From Candidatus Methylopumilus planktonicus (lineage in GTDB: Bacteria > Pseudomonadota > Gammaproteobacteria > Burkholderiales > Methylophilaceae), in the NCBI RefSeq assembly GCF_006364715.1, contig NZ_CP040984.1:930001-994000 (forward strand): a stretch of 64,000 nucleotides of DNA. The letters run 5' to 3'. A program made the translations under genes and the position numbers. Each line of letters starts with the position of its first letter. The stretch's first letter is position 1. The notes below the pieces were generated by a model. It worked only from the letters and a program-made list of their open reading frames with translations. It was not told where the DNA came from and searched no databases. Of this stretch, positions 10,156-19,332 are shown in pieces.

Positions 10156-11290
10156 AGCTCTTTTTCTTTTTTTCGATGAGATCAATAAAGTGATCAAACA
10201 AATAACTCATTTCAGATGGGCCTGGACTCGCTTCAGGGTGTCCCTGGAAACTGAATGCGGGCTGATCAGATCTTTCTATTCCTTGCAAGCTGCCATCAAA
10301 AAGAGACTGGTGTGTAGCTAGCAAATGTTTAGGGAGTGAAGTTTGATCTACAGTGAAGCCATGATTTTGACTGGTAATAAATACGCGTTTTGTTTTTAAA
10401 TCTTGGACGGGGTGATTAGCGCCATGATGTCCAAATTTCATCTTGGATGTTTTAGCGCCACTCGCCAAGGCTAAAAGTTGATGGCCTAAACATATACCGA
10501 AGGTTGGGTAGCCGTCATCGACCAATTTTTTTATCGCTTGAATAGCATACTCACATGGCTCCGGGTCTCCGGGTCCATTAGATAAAAATACGCCATCGGG
10601 TTTTAGGCGAACTACTTCTTCGTAAGAAGTTTCTGCAGGCACAACACTGACTTTACATCGCCTTGAAACTAGCATCCTTAAAATATTTTTCTTAATACCG
10701 TAATCAAATGCAACAACGTGATGATCTGATTCAACCTGATTACTGTAACCTTTAGATAACGACCACTCGCCTTGATTAAATATATAAGATTTTTTACAGC
10801 TCACAACCTTGGCTAAATCCATGCCAGAAATTCCTGGAAAGGCTTTTGCTTCTTCATGCGCTTTTTTATCGTCTTCTGATTCTGCAATAATGCAACCTGC
10901 TTGCGAGCCATGCTCTCTTAAATGTCTTGTGAGTTTTCTTGTATCAATATTTGCGATCGCAACAATATGATTTTCTTTTAAGTAATCTGAAAGGGTTTGT
11001 TCACTTCTAAAATTACTATCAATCATCGCTAAATCACGAATGATTAAACCACTGGCATAGACTTTGTCAGATTCGATATCTGCTTTATTAACACCTACAT
11101 TGCCAATATGAGGATAAGTGAGCGTGACTATTTGTTTTGTATAGGAAGGATCAGTCAGAATTTCTTGATAACCCGTCATGGAGGTATTAAAAACAACTTC
11201 ACCTGCGGTTAAACCTGGAGCCCCAATTGAAATACCTCGAAACTTAGTTCCGTCTGCGAGCACTAACACTGCCGACATATTTCGCGACAA
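10142..11290 (-). CDS. carA: Carbamoyl-phosphate synthase small subunit (glutaminase)
   Basis: CarA hydrolyses glutamine and channels ammonia to CarB. The 382-residue protein has the N-terminal CPSase domain and a C-terminal class I glutamine amidotransferase domain with the nucleophile in GICLGHQ and the His-Glu pair in [10 protein letters not shown]. Two starts are possible. TTG at 11290 has GGAGAG five bases upstream, whereas the ATG at 11278 (Met-Ser-Ala-Val-Leu, closer to the usual family N-terminus) would be about 17 bases from that site. I keep TTG because of the spacing. A consensus-like promoter and a hairpin lie in its leader. Confidence 0.97.
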   Translation of the reverse strand: MSRNMSAVLVLADGTKFRGISIGAPGLTAGEVVFNTSMTGYQEILTDPSYTKQIVTLTYPHIGNVGVNKADIESDKVYASGLIIRDLAMIDSNFRSEQTLSDYLKENHIVAIANIDTRKLTRHLREHGSQAGCIIAESEDDKKAHEEAKAFPGISGMDLAKVVSCKKSYIFNQGEWSLSKGYSNQVESDHHVVAFDYGIKKNILRMLVSRRCKVSVVPAETSYEEVVRLKPDGVFLSNGPGDPEPCEYAIQAIKKLVDDGYPTFGICLGHQLLALASGAKTSKMKFGHHGANHPVQDLKTKRVFITSQNHGFTVDQTSLPKHLLATHQSLFDGSLQGIERSDQPAFSFQGHPEASPGPSEMSYLFDHFIDLIEKKKKSYAKA

Positions 11291-11340
11291 AATGACTCTC
11301 CAGTATTTGCGAATTCAAGGGTTTGGGTACTGGATATACA

Positions 11341-11371
11341 AAACGGGAGAAGTGTTTAGCAGCTCCCGTTT
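11341..11371 (-). promoter_or_regulatory. Leader hairpin upstream of carA (possible attenuator)
   Basis: A perfect 9-bp inverted repeat (AAACGGGAG at 11341-11349, CTCCCGTTT at 11363-11371) with a 13-base loop lies downstream of the predicted carA promoter and so within its leader. On the minus strand it is followed by TGTATAT, a weak U-run. It could end dapB transcripts and also attenuate carAB. No leader peptide with an ATG start is evident. Confidence 0.6.
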
Positions 11372-11385
11372 CAAATATCGTAGAT

Positions 11386-11414
11386 ATTATAGTCGATTTA
11401 GCGCCTTAATTCAA
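11386..11414 (-). promoter_or_regulatory. Sigma-70 promoter for carAB
   Basis: On the minus strand TTGAAT (11414-11409) and TATAAT (11391-11386) are separated by exactly 17 bases. The -10 is a perfect match and the -35 has four of six consensus bases. It lies in the gap after dapB and points at carA, about 90 bases upstream of its start codon. Confidence 0.75.
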
Positions 11415-11436
11415 CGCACTAAACCTTGATAAATTG

Positions 11437-12249
11437 TTATTTGTCAGAAAGTCCCAAGACCTCCTGCATGTCAAAAAGACCTGTTTTTTGGCGCGATAAA
11501 AATTTAGCAGCCTTTAACGCCCCCTTAGCAAAGGTGGCTCGGCTTGAAGCTTTATGAGTTAATTCAATTCGCTCCCCTGTGCCTGCATACAAAACCGTAT
11601 GATCACCCACAATATCGCCGCCACGAATTGTTGAAAAGCCAATCGTTGTTTGTTTACGCTCACCTGTATTGCCGAAACGTTCATACTGCGCATCTTTTTT
11701 AAGATCTCTGCCACTTGCTTTTGCAACAGCTTCACCTAATCTTAATGCCGTACCTGATGGAGCATCAATTTTATGTCGGTGATGCGCTTCAATAATTTCA
11801 ATATCAAAATCATCTTTAAGTAATTGCGTTGCTTTTTCAACAAGCGAAATAAGTAAATTAACCCCTATGCTCATATTGGGGGCAAAAACAATAGGTATAG
11901 TTTTTGAAGCATCAAGAATCAATTTTTTTTCTTGGTCTGAAAATCCTGTTGTACCAATAACATATTTCACTTGATGCGCTTCGCATAATTTCAAATACTC
12001 AAGACTTGCTTCAGGCCTCGTAAAATCGATAAGCACATCAGCAGATGAAATTACTTTTGCGATGTCATGATCAATGTTAATGCCTGTTGAAATACCAAGA
12101 GCCTCTCCTGCATCGCGGCCTAATTTATGACTCGACTTGTGATCAATAGCGGCTATAAGTGCTAAGTCATTATCAGCAGCAATTTCTTGAATAAGGCTCT
12201 GGCCCATCCGGCCTGAAGCGCCCACGATAAGAATATTTATTTTACTCAT
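11437..12249 (-). CDS. dapB: 4-hydroxy-tetrahydrodipicolinate reductase
   Basis: DapB reduces 4-hydroxy-tetrahydrodipicolinate with NAD(P)H in the lysine/meso-diaminopimelate pathway that supplies peptidoglycan. The 270-residue protein has the N-terminal Rossmann motif GASGRMGQ, the GTTGFS segment and the C-terminal substrate-binding EAHHRHKIDAPSGTA signature, which contains the catalytic histidine and lysine. It follows bamE by four bases and is in one transcription unit with it, a common betaproteobacterial pairing. Its tail contains DMQEVLGL, as is usual for the family. Confidence 0.97.
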   Translation of the reverse strand: MSKINILIVGASGRMGQSLIQEIAADNDLALIAAIDHKSSHKLGRDAGEALGISTGINIDHDIAKVISSADVLIDFTRPEASLEYLKLCEAHQVKYVIGTTGFSDQEKKLILDASKTIPIVFAPNMSIGVNLLISLVEKATQLLKDDFDIEIIEAHHRHKIDAPSGTALRLGEAVAKASGRDLKKDAQYERFGNTGERKQTTIGFSTIRGGDIVGDHTVLYAGTGERIELTHKASSRATFAKGALKAAKFLSRQKTGLFDMQEVLGLSDK

Positions 12250-12253
12250 ACGA

Positions 12254-12982
12254 TTAGAATCCTATTTTTTCTAACATCAAATCAAAATAATTTGGAGTAG
12301 TCTCAGCTGGTAGTGATTTCGTATCCTGAACCTTTGGAGCCTCAGGTTTTATATCTACAGGTTCTTTTTTAATATCTGTTGGAGTGACTTCCGTGACAGG
12401 TTTTTTCACCTCTGGCTCTATAGCTTTGACTGGCTCTGGCACATCTTTTTTCGGAGTCACAATTTTTTTATCTTCTTCAGGCACTTCTTTTTTAGGTGGT
12501 ATAGCTTTCTCAATTGGCTTTTCATCGTCTTCCCAAAATTTTAATCGATCAAGCATGCTCTTTTCTTTTTGAGCTGGATTTTGTTTGGCCTCATTATTCT
12601 TAATCGGCGCTATCTCTTGACGATCTTCATTTCGACTCGCAATAGCCGGCACAACATCGCCCTTTACTTGAGCTAACAAATCTTTTTCAAACATCAAAAT
12701 GACTCTTCTTTTCTCAATAATTGCACCATCTTTTTCCATCTGATAAAAATAATCCCATTGGTCTTTGTGGAAACTATCTGAAATGAGAGGCGTTCCCATT
12801 ACAAACCGCACTTGGGTTTTTGTCATGCCTGGCTTTAATTGCATCATCATTTTTGAGGTCACTACATTACCCTGTTGAATTGGCATTTTGTAGGGTTTAA
12901 TAGAGGGTAAGGAAGAAGAGCAAGCGGTGACTAAAAGACTTAAAACTAGAAGAAATATGCGCATTTTTATAACTTTAAACAT
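12254..12982 (-). CDS. bamE: Outer membrane assembly lipoprotein BamE with long C-terminal tail
   Basis: BamE (SmpA/OmlA) is a lipoprotein of the BAM complex that inserts beta-barrel proteins in the outer membrane. A signal peptide ends in the lipobox LVTAC, giving lipidated Cys at residue 21, or 15 if translation starts at the internal ATG at 12964. The conserved fold is seen at about residues 48-110 (LKPGMTKTQVRFVMGTPL, then DQWDYFYQ). The protein continues for roughly 120 further residues rich in Lys, Glu, Pro and Val and ends in an amphipathic NYFDLMLEKIGF segment. At 242 residues it is about twice the E. coli length (near 113). It diverges from fur over 69 bases. Confidence 0.9.
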   Translation of the reverse strand: MFKVIKMRIFLLVLSLLVTACSSSLPSIKPYKMPIQQGNVVTSKMMMQLKPGMTKTQVRFVMGTPLISDSFHKDQWDYFYQMEKDGAIIEKRRVILMFEKDLLAQVKGDVVPAIASRNEDRQEIAPIKNNEAKQNPAQKEKSMLDRLKFWEDDEKPIEKAIPPKKEVPEEDKKIVTPKKDVPEPVKAIEPEVKKPVTEVTPTDIKKEPVDIKPEAPKVQDTKSLPAETTPNYFDLMLEKIGF

Positions 12983-13009
12983 AATGCGTATTAATATAAC
13001 ATGCTAGAC

Positions 13010-13024
13010 AGTATTCAAAATACT
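13010..13024. promoter_or_regulatory. Palindrome between bamE and fur (possible operator)
   Basis: AGTATT-CAA-AATACT is a perfect 6-3-6 inverted repeat in the 69-base divergent gap. On the minus strand TTTTGA within it lies 16 bases before TATATT, a plausible bamE promoter. It does not resemble a Fur box. A role as operator is inference. Confidence 0.35.
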
Positions 13025-13051
13025 TCCTAAAGCAAATTTTAAGGCGTTTCA

Positions 13052-13480
13052 ATGGCACAAGATCATAAAGATTTAAAAAAATCAGGGCTTAAAGCCACGC
13101 TGCCCAGACTTAAAATCTTAAGTCTTTTTGAACACAGCGATGCGAAGCATCTTTCCGCTGAAGATGTGTATAAGCTTTTAATTAAATCTGGGGAAGATGT
13201 GGGTCTTGCAACAATTTATCGTGTGCTCACTCAGTTTGAACAGGCTGGTCTTTTAATGCGCCATCATTTTGAAAGTGATAAAGCTGTCTTTGAATTAAGC
13301 GACTCACAGCATCATGATCATCTCGTATGTGTGCAATGCGGTCATGTAGAAGAATTTTGTGATGATGAGATTGAAAAGAGACAAAAAATAATTGCGACTA
13401 AAAAAGGATTTACTATCCAAGAACATTCGCTTTATATCTATGCTGAATGCAATAAAAACCCCTGCCCCAACAAAGTCTAA
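13052..13480 (+). CDS. fur: Ferric uptake regulator Fur
   Basis: Fur is an iron-sensing dimeric repressor. The 142-residue protein has the N-terminal winged-helix with the recognition segment GLATIYRVL at about residues 51-59 and the metal-binding C-terminal half: HHDH at about 87-90, a CxxC at 93-96 and a second Cys pair at 133 and 138 (CNKNPC), consistent with a structural zinc site. Length and motif order separate it from Zur and PerR. It diverges from bamE, and its stop overlaps that of recN by four bases; this bamE/fur/recN neighbourhood recurs in Betaproteobacteria. Confidence 0.95.
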   Translation: MAQDHKDLKKSGLKATLPRLKILSLFEHSDAKHLSAEDVYKLLIKSGEDVGLATIYRVLTQFEQAGLLMRHHFESDKAVFELSDSQHHDHLVCVQCGHVEEFCDDEIEKRQKIIATKKGFTIQEHSLYIYAECNKNPCPNKV

Positions 13481-15135
13481 GCCTGTAACATTTCTTTCGC
13501 GTGCGCCCTTGTCGTATCAGTAATCGATATGCCGCCTAACATGCGCGCAATTTCATCGATGCGCATCTTGTCATCCATCAAAAGAATATGGCTGAGTGTC
13601 TGATTATTTTCTTGTGTCTTAGATACTTTGTAATGATGGATAGCCAATGATGCTACTTGCGCCAAATGTGTAATCACTAACACTTGTCTTTGATCGTGAT
13701 GGCCTAATTCTTTTAAAAGCTTACCTACAGTTTCCGCCACACTTCCTCCAATACCTACATCCACTTCATCAAAAATCATACAAGGCACATTCGCTTTTGA
13801 AATAGATGCAACACGAATCGCAAGGCTGAGACGAGAGAGCTCACCACCTGAAGCTGCTTTATGAATTGGTCTTGATTCTGCACCTAAATGAGATGCCACT
13901 AAAAATTCAATTTGTTCTAATCCGTGTGCCGTTGGATCTTGAGATGTAAGTTTGACTTCAAAACTTCCATGGCTAAAGGATAATTTTTGCATGGCCGCAG
14001 TAATATTTTGGCTTAAAGTTTCTGATGCAGTCTTTCGTGCCTCACTTAATAATTCTGCGCTTTTGTTAAAAGCTTCAAGGGCTGCTTTTTCTTTAGCATC
14101 AATACCATCATCTGATTGAAAAGACTCGAGCTCGTCCATGCGAGCTTGCCAAGTGAGCAACGTTGATTCAAAATCTTCAGGCTTAATACGATACTTCCTA
14201 CCAAAATTATGAATCGCTTGAATCCGAGCTTCAATATCTTTAAGTCGCTCTGGATCTAAATCGACTTTTTGTAAATACCTATTAAGTGAACGAAGCAGCT
14301 CTTCTGTTTGAATATTGATTGAGTCGATAAGACCAGAAGACTCTTTTAATTTCTCATCAATACTAAGCGCGTGAGAAATTTTCTGCTGCACTAAATGAAG
14401 CCTATCAGAGATTGCCGTTTCATCTTTTTCTAAAAGTTCGATACAAAGATTAACATCCTCAATGAGTTCATTTCCATGCGACATCGTGACGTGATCTTGT
14501 TGCAAGCTTTCCCAGTCAGCCAAGGTGAATGAAAATTGTTTTAATTCCCTTAATTTATCTCTTAATTCTGCAAGTTCATCGCTATAGATTTGTGCATTTT
14601 TTTCGTACTCAGTTTTTTGAACATAAAGCTTATGCCACGCTTGGTAAAGTTTAGCAGTCGTCGCTGCCAGATCTGAGTGGCCACCAAAGTTATCTAAAAT
14701 TTGTCTTTGTGCACTTAATTTTAAAAGGGAGTGGTGAGAGTTTTGACTATAAATATCAACGAGAGATTCGCCTAATTCTTTAAGTTGCTGGAGTGTGGCT
14801 ACCTTACCGTTAATAAATGCTCTTGATTTACCGTCAGCATGGATGACTCTTCTTAGAATGAGTTCAGCGCCATCAGATTCCAGTTCATTTTCTTGTAACC
14901 AGTCGATCACTTCTTGATTATATTTAATATCAAAGATAGCGCTGATATCGGCTTTATCTTGATGAAGCCTCACGACCCCACCTTCGTTTCTCTGCCCCAA
15001 TGCTAAAGACAAAGCATCAATGAGAATAGACTTTCCAGCACCTGTTTCGCCTGTTAATGCTGAAAAACCAGATTTAAAATCTAAGCTCATTTTGTCGACA
15101 ATGACAAAATCAAGTATAGATAGATTAAGTAACAT
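13477..15135 (-). CDS. recN: DNA repair protein RecN
   Basis: RecN is an SMC-like ATPase acting early in double-strand break repair. The 552-residue protein has Walker A (GETGAGKSIL) near residue 30, a long coiled-coil middle with many Glu/Lys/Leu heptads, the ABC-type signature AASGGELSRLSLA in the C-terminal half, Walker B (MIFDEVDVGIGG) and the ITHLAQVAS switch region. It is nine bases after nadK on the same strand, probably one operon. No truncation is apparent. Confidence 0.97.
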   Translation of the reverse strand: MLLNLSILDFVIVDKMSLDFKSGFSALTGETGAGKSILIDALSLALGQRNEGGVVRLHQDKADISAIFDIKYNQEVIDWLQENELESDGAELILRRVIHADGKSRAFINGKVATLQQLKELGESLVDIYSQNSHHSLLKLSAQRQILDNFGGHSDLAATTAKLYQAWHKLYVQKTEYEKNAQIYSDELAELRDKLRELKQFSFTLADWESLQQDHVTMSHGNELIEDVNLCIELLEKDETAISDRLHLVQQKISHALSIDEKLKESSGLIDSINIQTEELLRSLNRYLQKVDLDPERLKDIEARIQAIHNFGRKYRIKPEDFESTLLTWQARMDELESFQSDDGIDAKEKAALEAFNKSAELLSEARKTASETLSQNITAAMQKLSFSHGSFEVKLTSQDPTAHGLEQIEFLVASHLGAESRPIHKAASGGELSRLSLAIRVASISKANVPCMIFDEVDVGIGGSVAETVGKLLKELGHHDQRQVLVITHLAQVASLAIHHYKVSKTQENNQTLSHILLMDDKMRIDEIARMLGGISITDTTRAHAKEMLQA

Positions 15136-15144
15136 AGCCCTTTA

Positions 15145-16014
15145 TTAACCCCAGTTTAATTTTTTTCTAAGCATCTCAAAATAACAATAGTCTTTTGGAT
15201 GAAGAAACGTGATCATTTTTTCTGCACGAATAATTTCAATGCGATCATGAAGCTCAAGAGGCACTTTAAGCTGTCCATCAATACTTAAATAAGATTCATC
15301 CATACTCACCACATGAATTTCAATAGCACTATTGCTGCTCACTGCGATGGGCCGATTGCTTAAAGTATGTGGGCTAATTGGCACGATAGAAATCGCTTCT
15401 AATTCGGGATGAAGAATGGGGCCGCCAGCAGATAGCGCGTAGGCAGTAGTGCCTGTTGGGGTTGTCACCACAAGTCCGTCTGATCTTTGTTTGTGGACAA
15501 AATTACCATTAATAGAAACTTCCAATTCGATTAAGCGTGAGCCACTTCTTACTACAACATCATTGAGTGCTAACGCTTCGTGGATACATTTTGAGTCTCT
15601 AAAAATTTTAGACTGCAAAAGCATTCTTTTATCTTTATAAGATGAGCCTTGAAATATCTCATCAATGGATTCAAACATATTACTTGTATTCAGATCTGCT
15701 AAAAATCCAAAACGGCCTTGATTGATCCCTATTAATGGAATATCGAAATTCACAAGTGATCTTGCAACGCCTAGCATCGTCCCATCCCCGCCTAAAACGA
15801 TCGCGAGATCTGCTTTTTCACCAATCTCTTCTAGATTAATAGCCTTAAATGTTTGAAATTTTCCGGACTGATGTGTTTTAGCCTCAATAAAAATATTGAT
15901 ATGCTTATTCGTCAAATATTGAGCGAGCTCTAAAAGCTGGGATTCAATGTCAGAAGATTCACTTCCGCTCGCATATTTTCCGATAATTGCGACTGATTTA
16001 AAGAGACTTTTCAT
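15145..16014 (-). CDS. nadK: NAD kinase
   Basis: NadK phosphorylates NAD to NADP. The 289-residue protein has the diagnostic GGDGTML motif (near residue 75), the NQGRFGFLAD segment, and the TTPTGTTAYALSAGGPI region that forms the NAD-binding site. It starts at ATG 16014 and diverges from hrcA over about 180 bases, the largest intergenic gap in the window. The nadK/hrcA divergent pair with recN downstream is common in Betaproteobacteria. Confidence 0.97.
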   Translation of the reverse strand: MKSLFKSVAIIGKYASGSESSDIESQLLELAQYLTNKHINIFIEAKTHQSGKFQTFKAINLEEIGEKADLAIVLGGDGTMLGVARSLVNFDIPLIGINQGRFGFLADLNTSNMFESIDEIFQGSSYKDKRMLLQSKIFRDSKCIHEALALNDVVVRSGSRLIELEVSINGNFVHKQRSDGLVVTTPTGTTAYALSAGGPILHPELEAISIVPISPHTLSNRPIAVSSNSAIEIHVVSMDESYLSIDGQLKVPLELHDRIEIIRAEKMITFLHPKDYCYFEMLRKKLNWG

Positions 16015-16195
16015 AATTGAATTAAAGCATACTTAAGATGTAAGAATATATAGCAATTTAATAAAGAAAAACTTAGTATATTAAGCATTCATTTACAAAA
16101 GTAGTGCGTGCTAGAATGGCTTATTACACTATGAAAATTAGGCTTTACTGACTATTTTAAAGCATATCGATTTATATGAATAACTCTATTTGATG

Positions 16196-17215
16196 ATGCT
16201 AGATAAGCGCGCCCAAATTCTTCTAAAAACCCTCATTGAGCAACATATTTGTGATGGGCAGCCTGTGGGATCCAGAACTCTCTCTCAATCATCAGGTCTT
16301 GACTTAAGTCCTGCTTCTATTCGAAATACCATGAAAGATTTAGAAGACCTTGGTTTTATCACAAGCCCCCATACCTCAGCAGGGAGAATCCCTACGCAAT
16401 TAGGTTACAGACTCTTTGTTGACACTCTTCTTACTGTAAAACCTTTGGATGACAGGATAATTAGCTCATTAAAAGACCAAATGAATATTGGTGACAACAA
16501 AAAAATTATTAATAATGCCGCAGATATTTTATCAACACTGACTCAATTTGCAGGTGTAGTTCTTATTCCTAAGGTTAAGAAAACAACATTTAAACATTTA
16601 GAGTTTATTGGCCTGTCTGAGAAAAAAATTCTTGTCATCATTGTCACAAATGACGGTAATGTTCAAAACAGAATTGTAATGACCGAAAAGCACTACACAC
16701 ATGATGACTTAGTTGAGGCTGCAAATTATTTTAATCACAACTTTAGTGGTAATACTTTTGCTAAAGTCAAAGATACGCTCGTAGATGAATTATCTAAAAT
16801 GCATGCTGATATGATTAAACTTATGACGGCAGCTATTGAAGTCGGTAATGAAGTCATTTCTCCGGAGAGTGAATCGATTGTGATTACAGGACAAAACAAC
16901 CTCATCCAATCTGAAGAACTGGCAAAAAATATATCGGGCTTAAGAAAAATTTTTGAGATATTTGAAAAGCGAACAGCGCTTATGAAACTTCTTGATCAAA
17001 GCCAGCTTGGGGAGGGCATTCAAATCTTTATTGGAAATGAATCGGGATATTCTTCTCTAGACGAATGTAGTCTTATTACATCGCCATATGAAACAGATGG
17101 TGAAATTGTAGGTACCCTAGGTGTGATTGGTCCTACAAGAATGGCTTACGAAAGAGTCATTCCTATTGTCGATATCACAGCAAAACTTCTTTCTAACGCA
17201 CTGAGTCAACACTAA
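16196..17215 (+). CDS. hrcA: Heat-inducible transcription repressor HrcA
   Basis: HrcA represses chaperone genes by binding CIRCE operators and is itself kept active by GroEL. The protein of about 339 residues has an N-terminal winged helix (GQPVGSRTLSQ and SPASIRNTMKDLEDLGFI, about residues 22-60), the GRIPTQLGYRLFVD motif and the GAF-like C-terminal domain ending in GPTRMAYERVIPIVD. TTG 16190, ATG 16193 and ATG 16196 are in frame; I chose 16196 because Met-Leu-Asp-Lys-Arg-Ala-Gln fits the family. A near-perfect CIRCE site occurs upstream of rpoH in this same window. groESL is not present here. Confidence 0.96.
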   Translation: MLDKRAQILLKTLIEQHICDGQPVGSRTLSQSSGLDLSPASIRNTMKDLEDLGFITSPHTSAGRIPTQLGYRLFVDTLLTVKPLDDRIISSLKDQMNIGDNKKIINNAADILSTLTQFAGVVLIPKVKKTTFKHLEFIGLSEKKILVIIVTNDGNVQNRIVMTEKHYTHDDLVEAANYFNHNFSGNTFAKVKDTLVDELSKMHADMIKLMTAAIEVGNEVISPESESIVITGQNNLIQSEELAKNISGLRKIFEIFEKRTALMKLLDQSQLGEGIQIFIGNESGYSSLDECSLITSPYETDGEIVGTLGVIGPTRMAYERVIPIVDITAKLLSNALSQH

Positions 17216-17217
17216 AA

Positions 17218-18327
17218 ATGAATTACTATACAAAAGAACCACAATACCAACATGGCGATGCGCCAAAAATAGGGATTATTCTCGCAAACTTAGGCACCCC
17301 TGATTCTCTGAGCACGCATGCCGTAAGAAAATATTTACAACAGTTTCTTATGGATCGAAGAGTGGTCGAAGTGCCACGATTTATTTGGTGCTGGATACTT
17401 CATTTCATTATCTTAGTCTTTAGGCCAGGAAGTTCAGCAAAAAAATATGCAAAAGTTTGGACTAAAAAAGGCTCTCCTCTTTTAGTAAATGCTTCAAATC
17501 AAACAAAAGCATTAACCCTAAAAATTAAAAAGTCAGTATCTCAGCCCATTGAGGTTGAATTAGGAATGTCCTACGGCAATCCTTCAATGAAAAATGCGGT
17601 CCTCAAATTAAAAGAAAAAAATTGCACTAAAATTCTCTTGCTTCCACTCTATCCCCAGTATGCTGCTTCATCAAGTGCATCTGCAATGGACGCGCTATGG
17701 CGCATTCTTCTTAAAACAAGAAATGTGCCTGCAGTGAGAACTGTTAGGAATTATCACGATCATCCTCTTTATATTAATGCTCTTAAATTATCTATTCTGC
17801 AATTCTGGAAAAAAAATGGAAAGCCTTCAAAGTTAGTGATGAGCTTTCATGGCATCCCAAAAAAATCATTAATGCAAGGCGATCCTTATCATTGTGAATG
17901 CTATAAAACTGCTCGCTTACTTGCCGAAGCTCTAAAATTAAAAGATAACGAATATGTGGTCTCATTCCAGTCGCGCTTTGGAAGAGCCGAATGGCTAAAG
18001 CCTTATTACGCTGAAATGATGGCTGACCTAGGAAAAAAGAAAGAGAAGAATGTTCATGTTATTTGTCCAGGATTCTCAAGTGACTGCTTAGAAACCTTAG
18101 AAGAAATTAATATTGAAGGTAGACATATTTTCTTAAGCCACGGCGGTAAAAGCTTTAGTTATATCCCTGCTCTCAATGACAATCCAGATTGGATCGATGC
18201 GATGCAAGGTATAATTCTAGAAAATTTACAAGGTTGGATTGATAAAAACTGGACTGCTAAAAAAGAAGCTAACAATTCAGCTGTCACTAAAAAAAGAGCT
18301 GCGCTTGTTGAAAAGAAACAGCCTTAA
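17218..18327 (+). CDS. hemH: Ferrochelatase
   Basis: HemH inserts ferrous iron into protoporphyrin IX, the last step of haem synthesis. The 369-residue protein has the N-terminal ILANLGTPDS motif, the LPLYPQYAASS segment and the catalytic-histidine motif SFHGIPKKSL, followed by the second metal-ligand region VICPGFSSDCLETLEEI. The start is two bases after the hrcA stop, so the genes are probably co-transcribed. The C-terminus carries about 25 extra Lys/Ala-rich residues after the catalytic domain. Confidence 0.97.
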   Translation: MNYYTKEPQYQHGDAPKIGIILANLGTPDSLSTHAVRKYLQQFLMDRRVVEVPRFIWCWILHFIILVFRPGSSAKKYAKVWTKKGSPLLVNASNQTKALTLKIKKSVSQPIEVELGMSYGNPSMKNAVLKLKEKNCTKILLLPLYPQYAASSSASAMDALWRILLKTRNVPAVRTVRNYHDHPLYINALKLSILQFWKKNGKPSKLVMSFHGIPKKSLMQGDPYHCECYKTARLLAEALKLKDNEYVVSFQSRFGRAEWLKPYYAEMMADLGKKKEKNVHVICPGFSSDCLETLEEINIEGRHIFLSHGGKSFSYIPALNDNPDWIDAMQGIILENLQGWIDKNWTAKKEANNSAVTKKRAALVEKKQP

Positions 18328-18348
18328 TTATTTAAAGCCAATCATATT

Positions 18349-19332
18349 ATGATAATACTTACGGGTGGTGCTGGCATGATTGGAAGTGTCATTGCTTGGC
18401 ATCTTAATAGCATTCTCGATAAAAAAGATATCATCATCGTCGATGATATTCAGCATCCAGATCAACGGAATAATTTAAGCAAGCGAACGTATATTGATTA
18501 CCTTGATAAAGATGATCTTTTTCCTTGGTTGGAAAAGAAAAAAGAGATTGAAGCTATCATTCATATGGGCGCTATCAGCGCTACAACCGAAACTGATTTT
18601 AATAAGCTTTTAAATCAAAATATTCGTTACAGTCAAAATCTATGGCGCTATGCAGCGGATCATAGCGTGCCTTTCCTTTATGCAAGCTCCGCGGCAACCT
18701 ATGGCGGAGGCGAATTTGGCTATGATGACAATGAATCAGAGCTAAGGAAACTAAACCCTCTTAATGCTTACGGCTATTCAAAACAATTTTTCGATCAATG
18801 GGTAGTGCAGCAAGTCACTGCAAAAGAAAAAACACCTCCTCAATGGTGTGGCTTTAAATTTTTTAATGTCTATGGTCCAAACGAATATCATAAAGATAGA
18901 ATGGCAAGCGTTGTATTTCATGCATTTAATCAACTTAAAGCAGAGGGTGAAATTAGACTCTTCAAGAGCGATCGTCCCGATTATAAAGATGGCATGCAAT
19001 TAAGAGATTTTGTTTATGTAAAAGATGCAGCAGCAGCTGTTTTGCATTTTTTAAGTCACAAAAAACATTCAGGTATCTATAATGTAGGTACAGGAAAAGC
19101 CTCAAGTTTTAAAGCGCTTGCAGAATCTCTTGTGAAAAGTATTAAGGGCGATCTAAATGCAATTAAATATATTGATATGCCAAATGATCTTAAGGGAAAA
19201 TACCAATACTTTACTGAAGCTAATATAAAAAAACTAAAGGATGCTGGATATACAAAGCCTTTTCATACGATTGAAGAGGGCATTAAAGATTACGCAATAA
19301 ATTATTTAACTAAAAGTGATACTTACGCATGA
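18349..19332 (+). CDS. hldD: ADP-L-glycero-D-manno-heptose 6-epimerase
   Basis: HldD epimerises ADP-D,D-heptose to ADP-L,D-heptose, the donor for the LPS inner core. This short-chain dehydrogenase family protein (327 residues) has the nucleotide-binding motif TGGAGMIGS at the N-terminus, the ASSAATYGGG segment and the catalytic Tyr-Lys pair in NAYGYSKQFFDQW, together with family-specific GFKFFNVYGPNEYHK. It overlaps gmhA by four bases and opens a plus-strand heptose cluster hldD-gmhA-hldE-waaF. Confidence 0.96.
   Translation: MIILTGGAGMIGSVIAWHLNSILDKKDIIIVDDIQHPDQRNNLSKRTYIDYLDKDDLFPWLEKKKEIEAIIHMGAISATTETDFNKLLNQNIRYSQNLWRYAADHSVPFLYASSAATYGGGEFGYDDNESELRKLNPLNAYGYSKQFFDQWVVQQVTAKEKTPPQWCGFKFFNVYGPNEYHKDRMASVVFHAFNQLKAEGEIRLFKSDRPDYKDGMQLRDFVYVKDAAAAVLHFLSHKKHSGIYNVGTGKASSFKALAESLVKSIKGDLNAIKYIDMPNDLKGKYQYFTEANIKKLKDAGYTKPFHTIEEGIKDYAINYLTKSDTYA

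Noticed and set aside
10156..10197. Extended N-terminus of CarB
   Set aside because: It translates carA coding sequence in another frame; the family N-terminus begins at the ATG at 10155.
11341..11371. Hairpin as a simple terminator of dapB
   Set aside because: A consensus carA promoter lies between dapB and the hairpin, and the U-run is weak, so I treat it as a leader element with possible dual use.
12983..13051. Fur box for Fur autoregulation
   Set aside because: No sequence close to the GATAATGATAATCATTATC consensus is present; the palindrome there has different halves.
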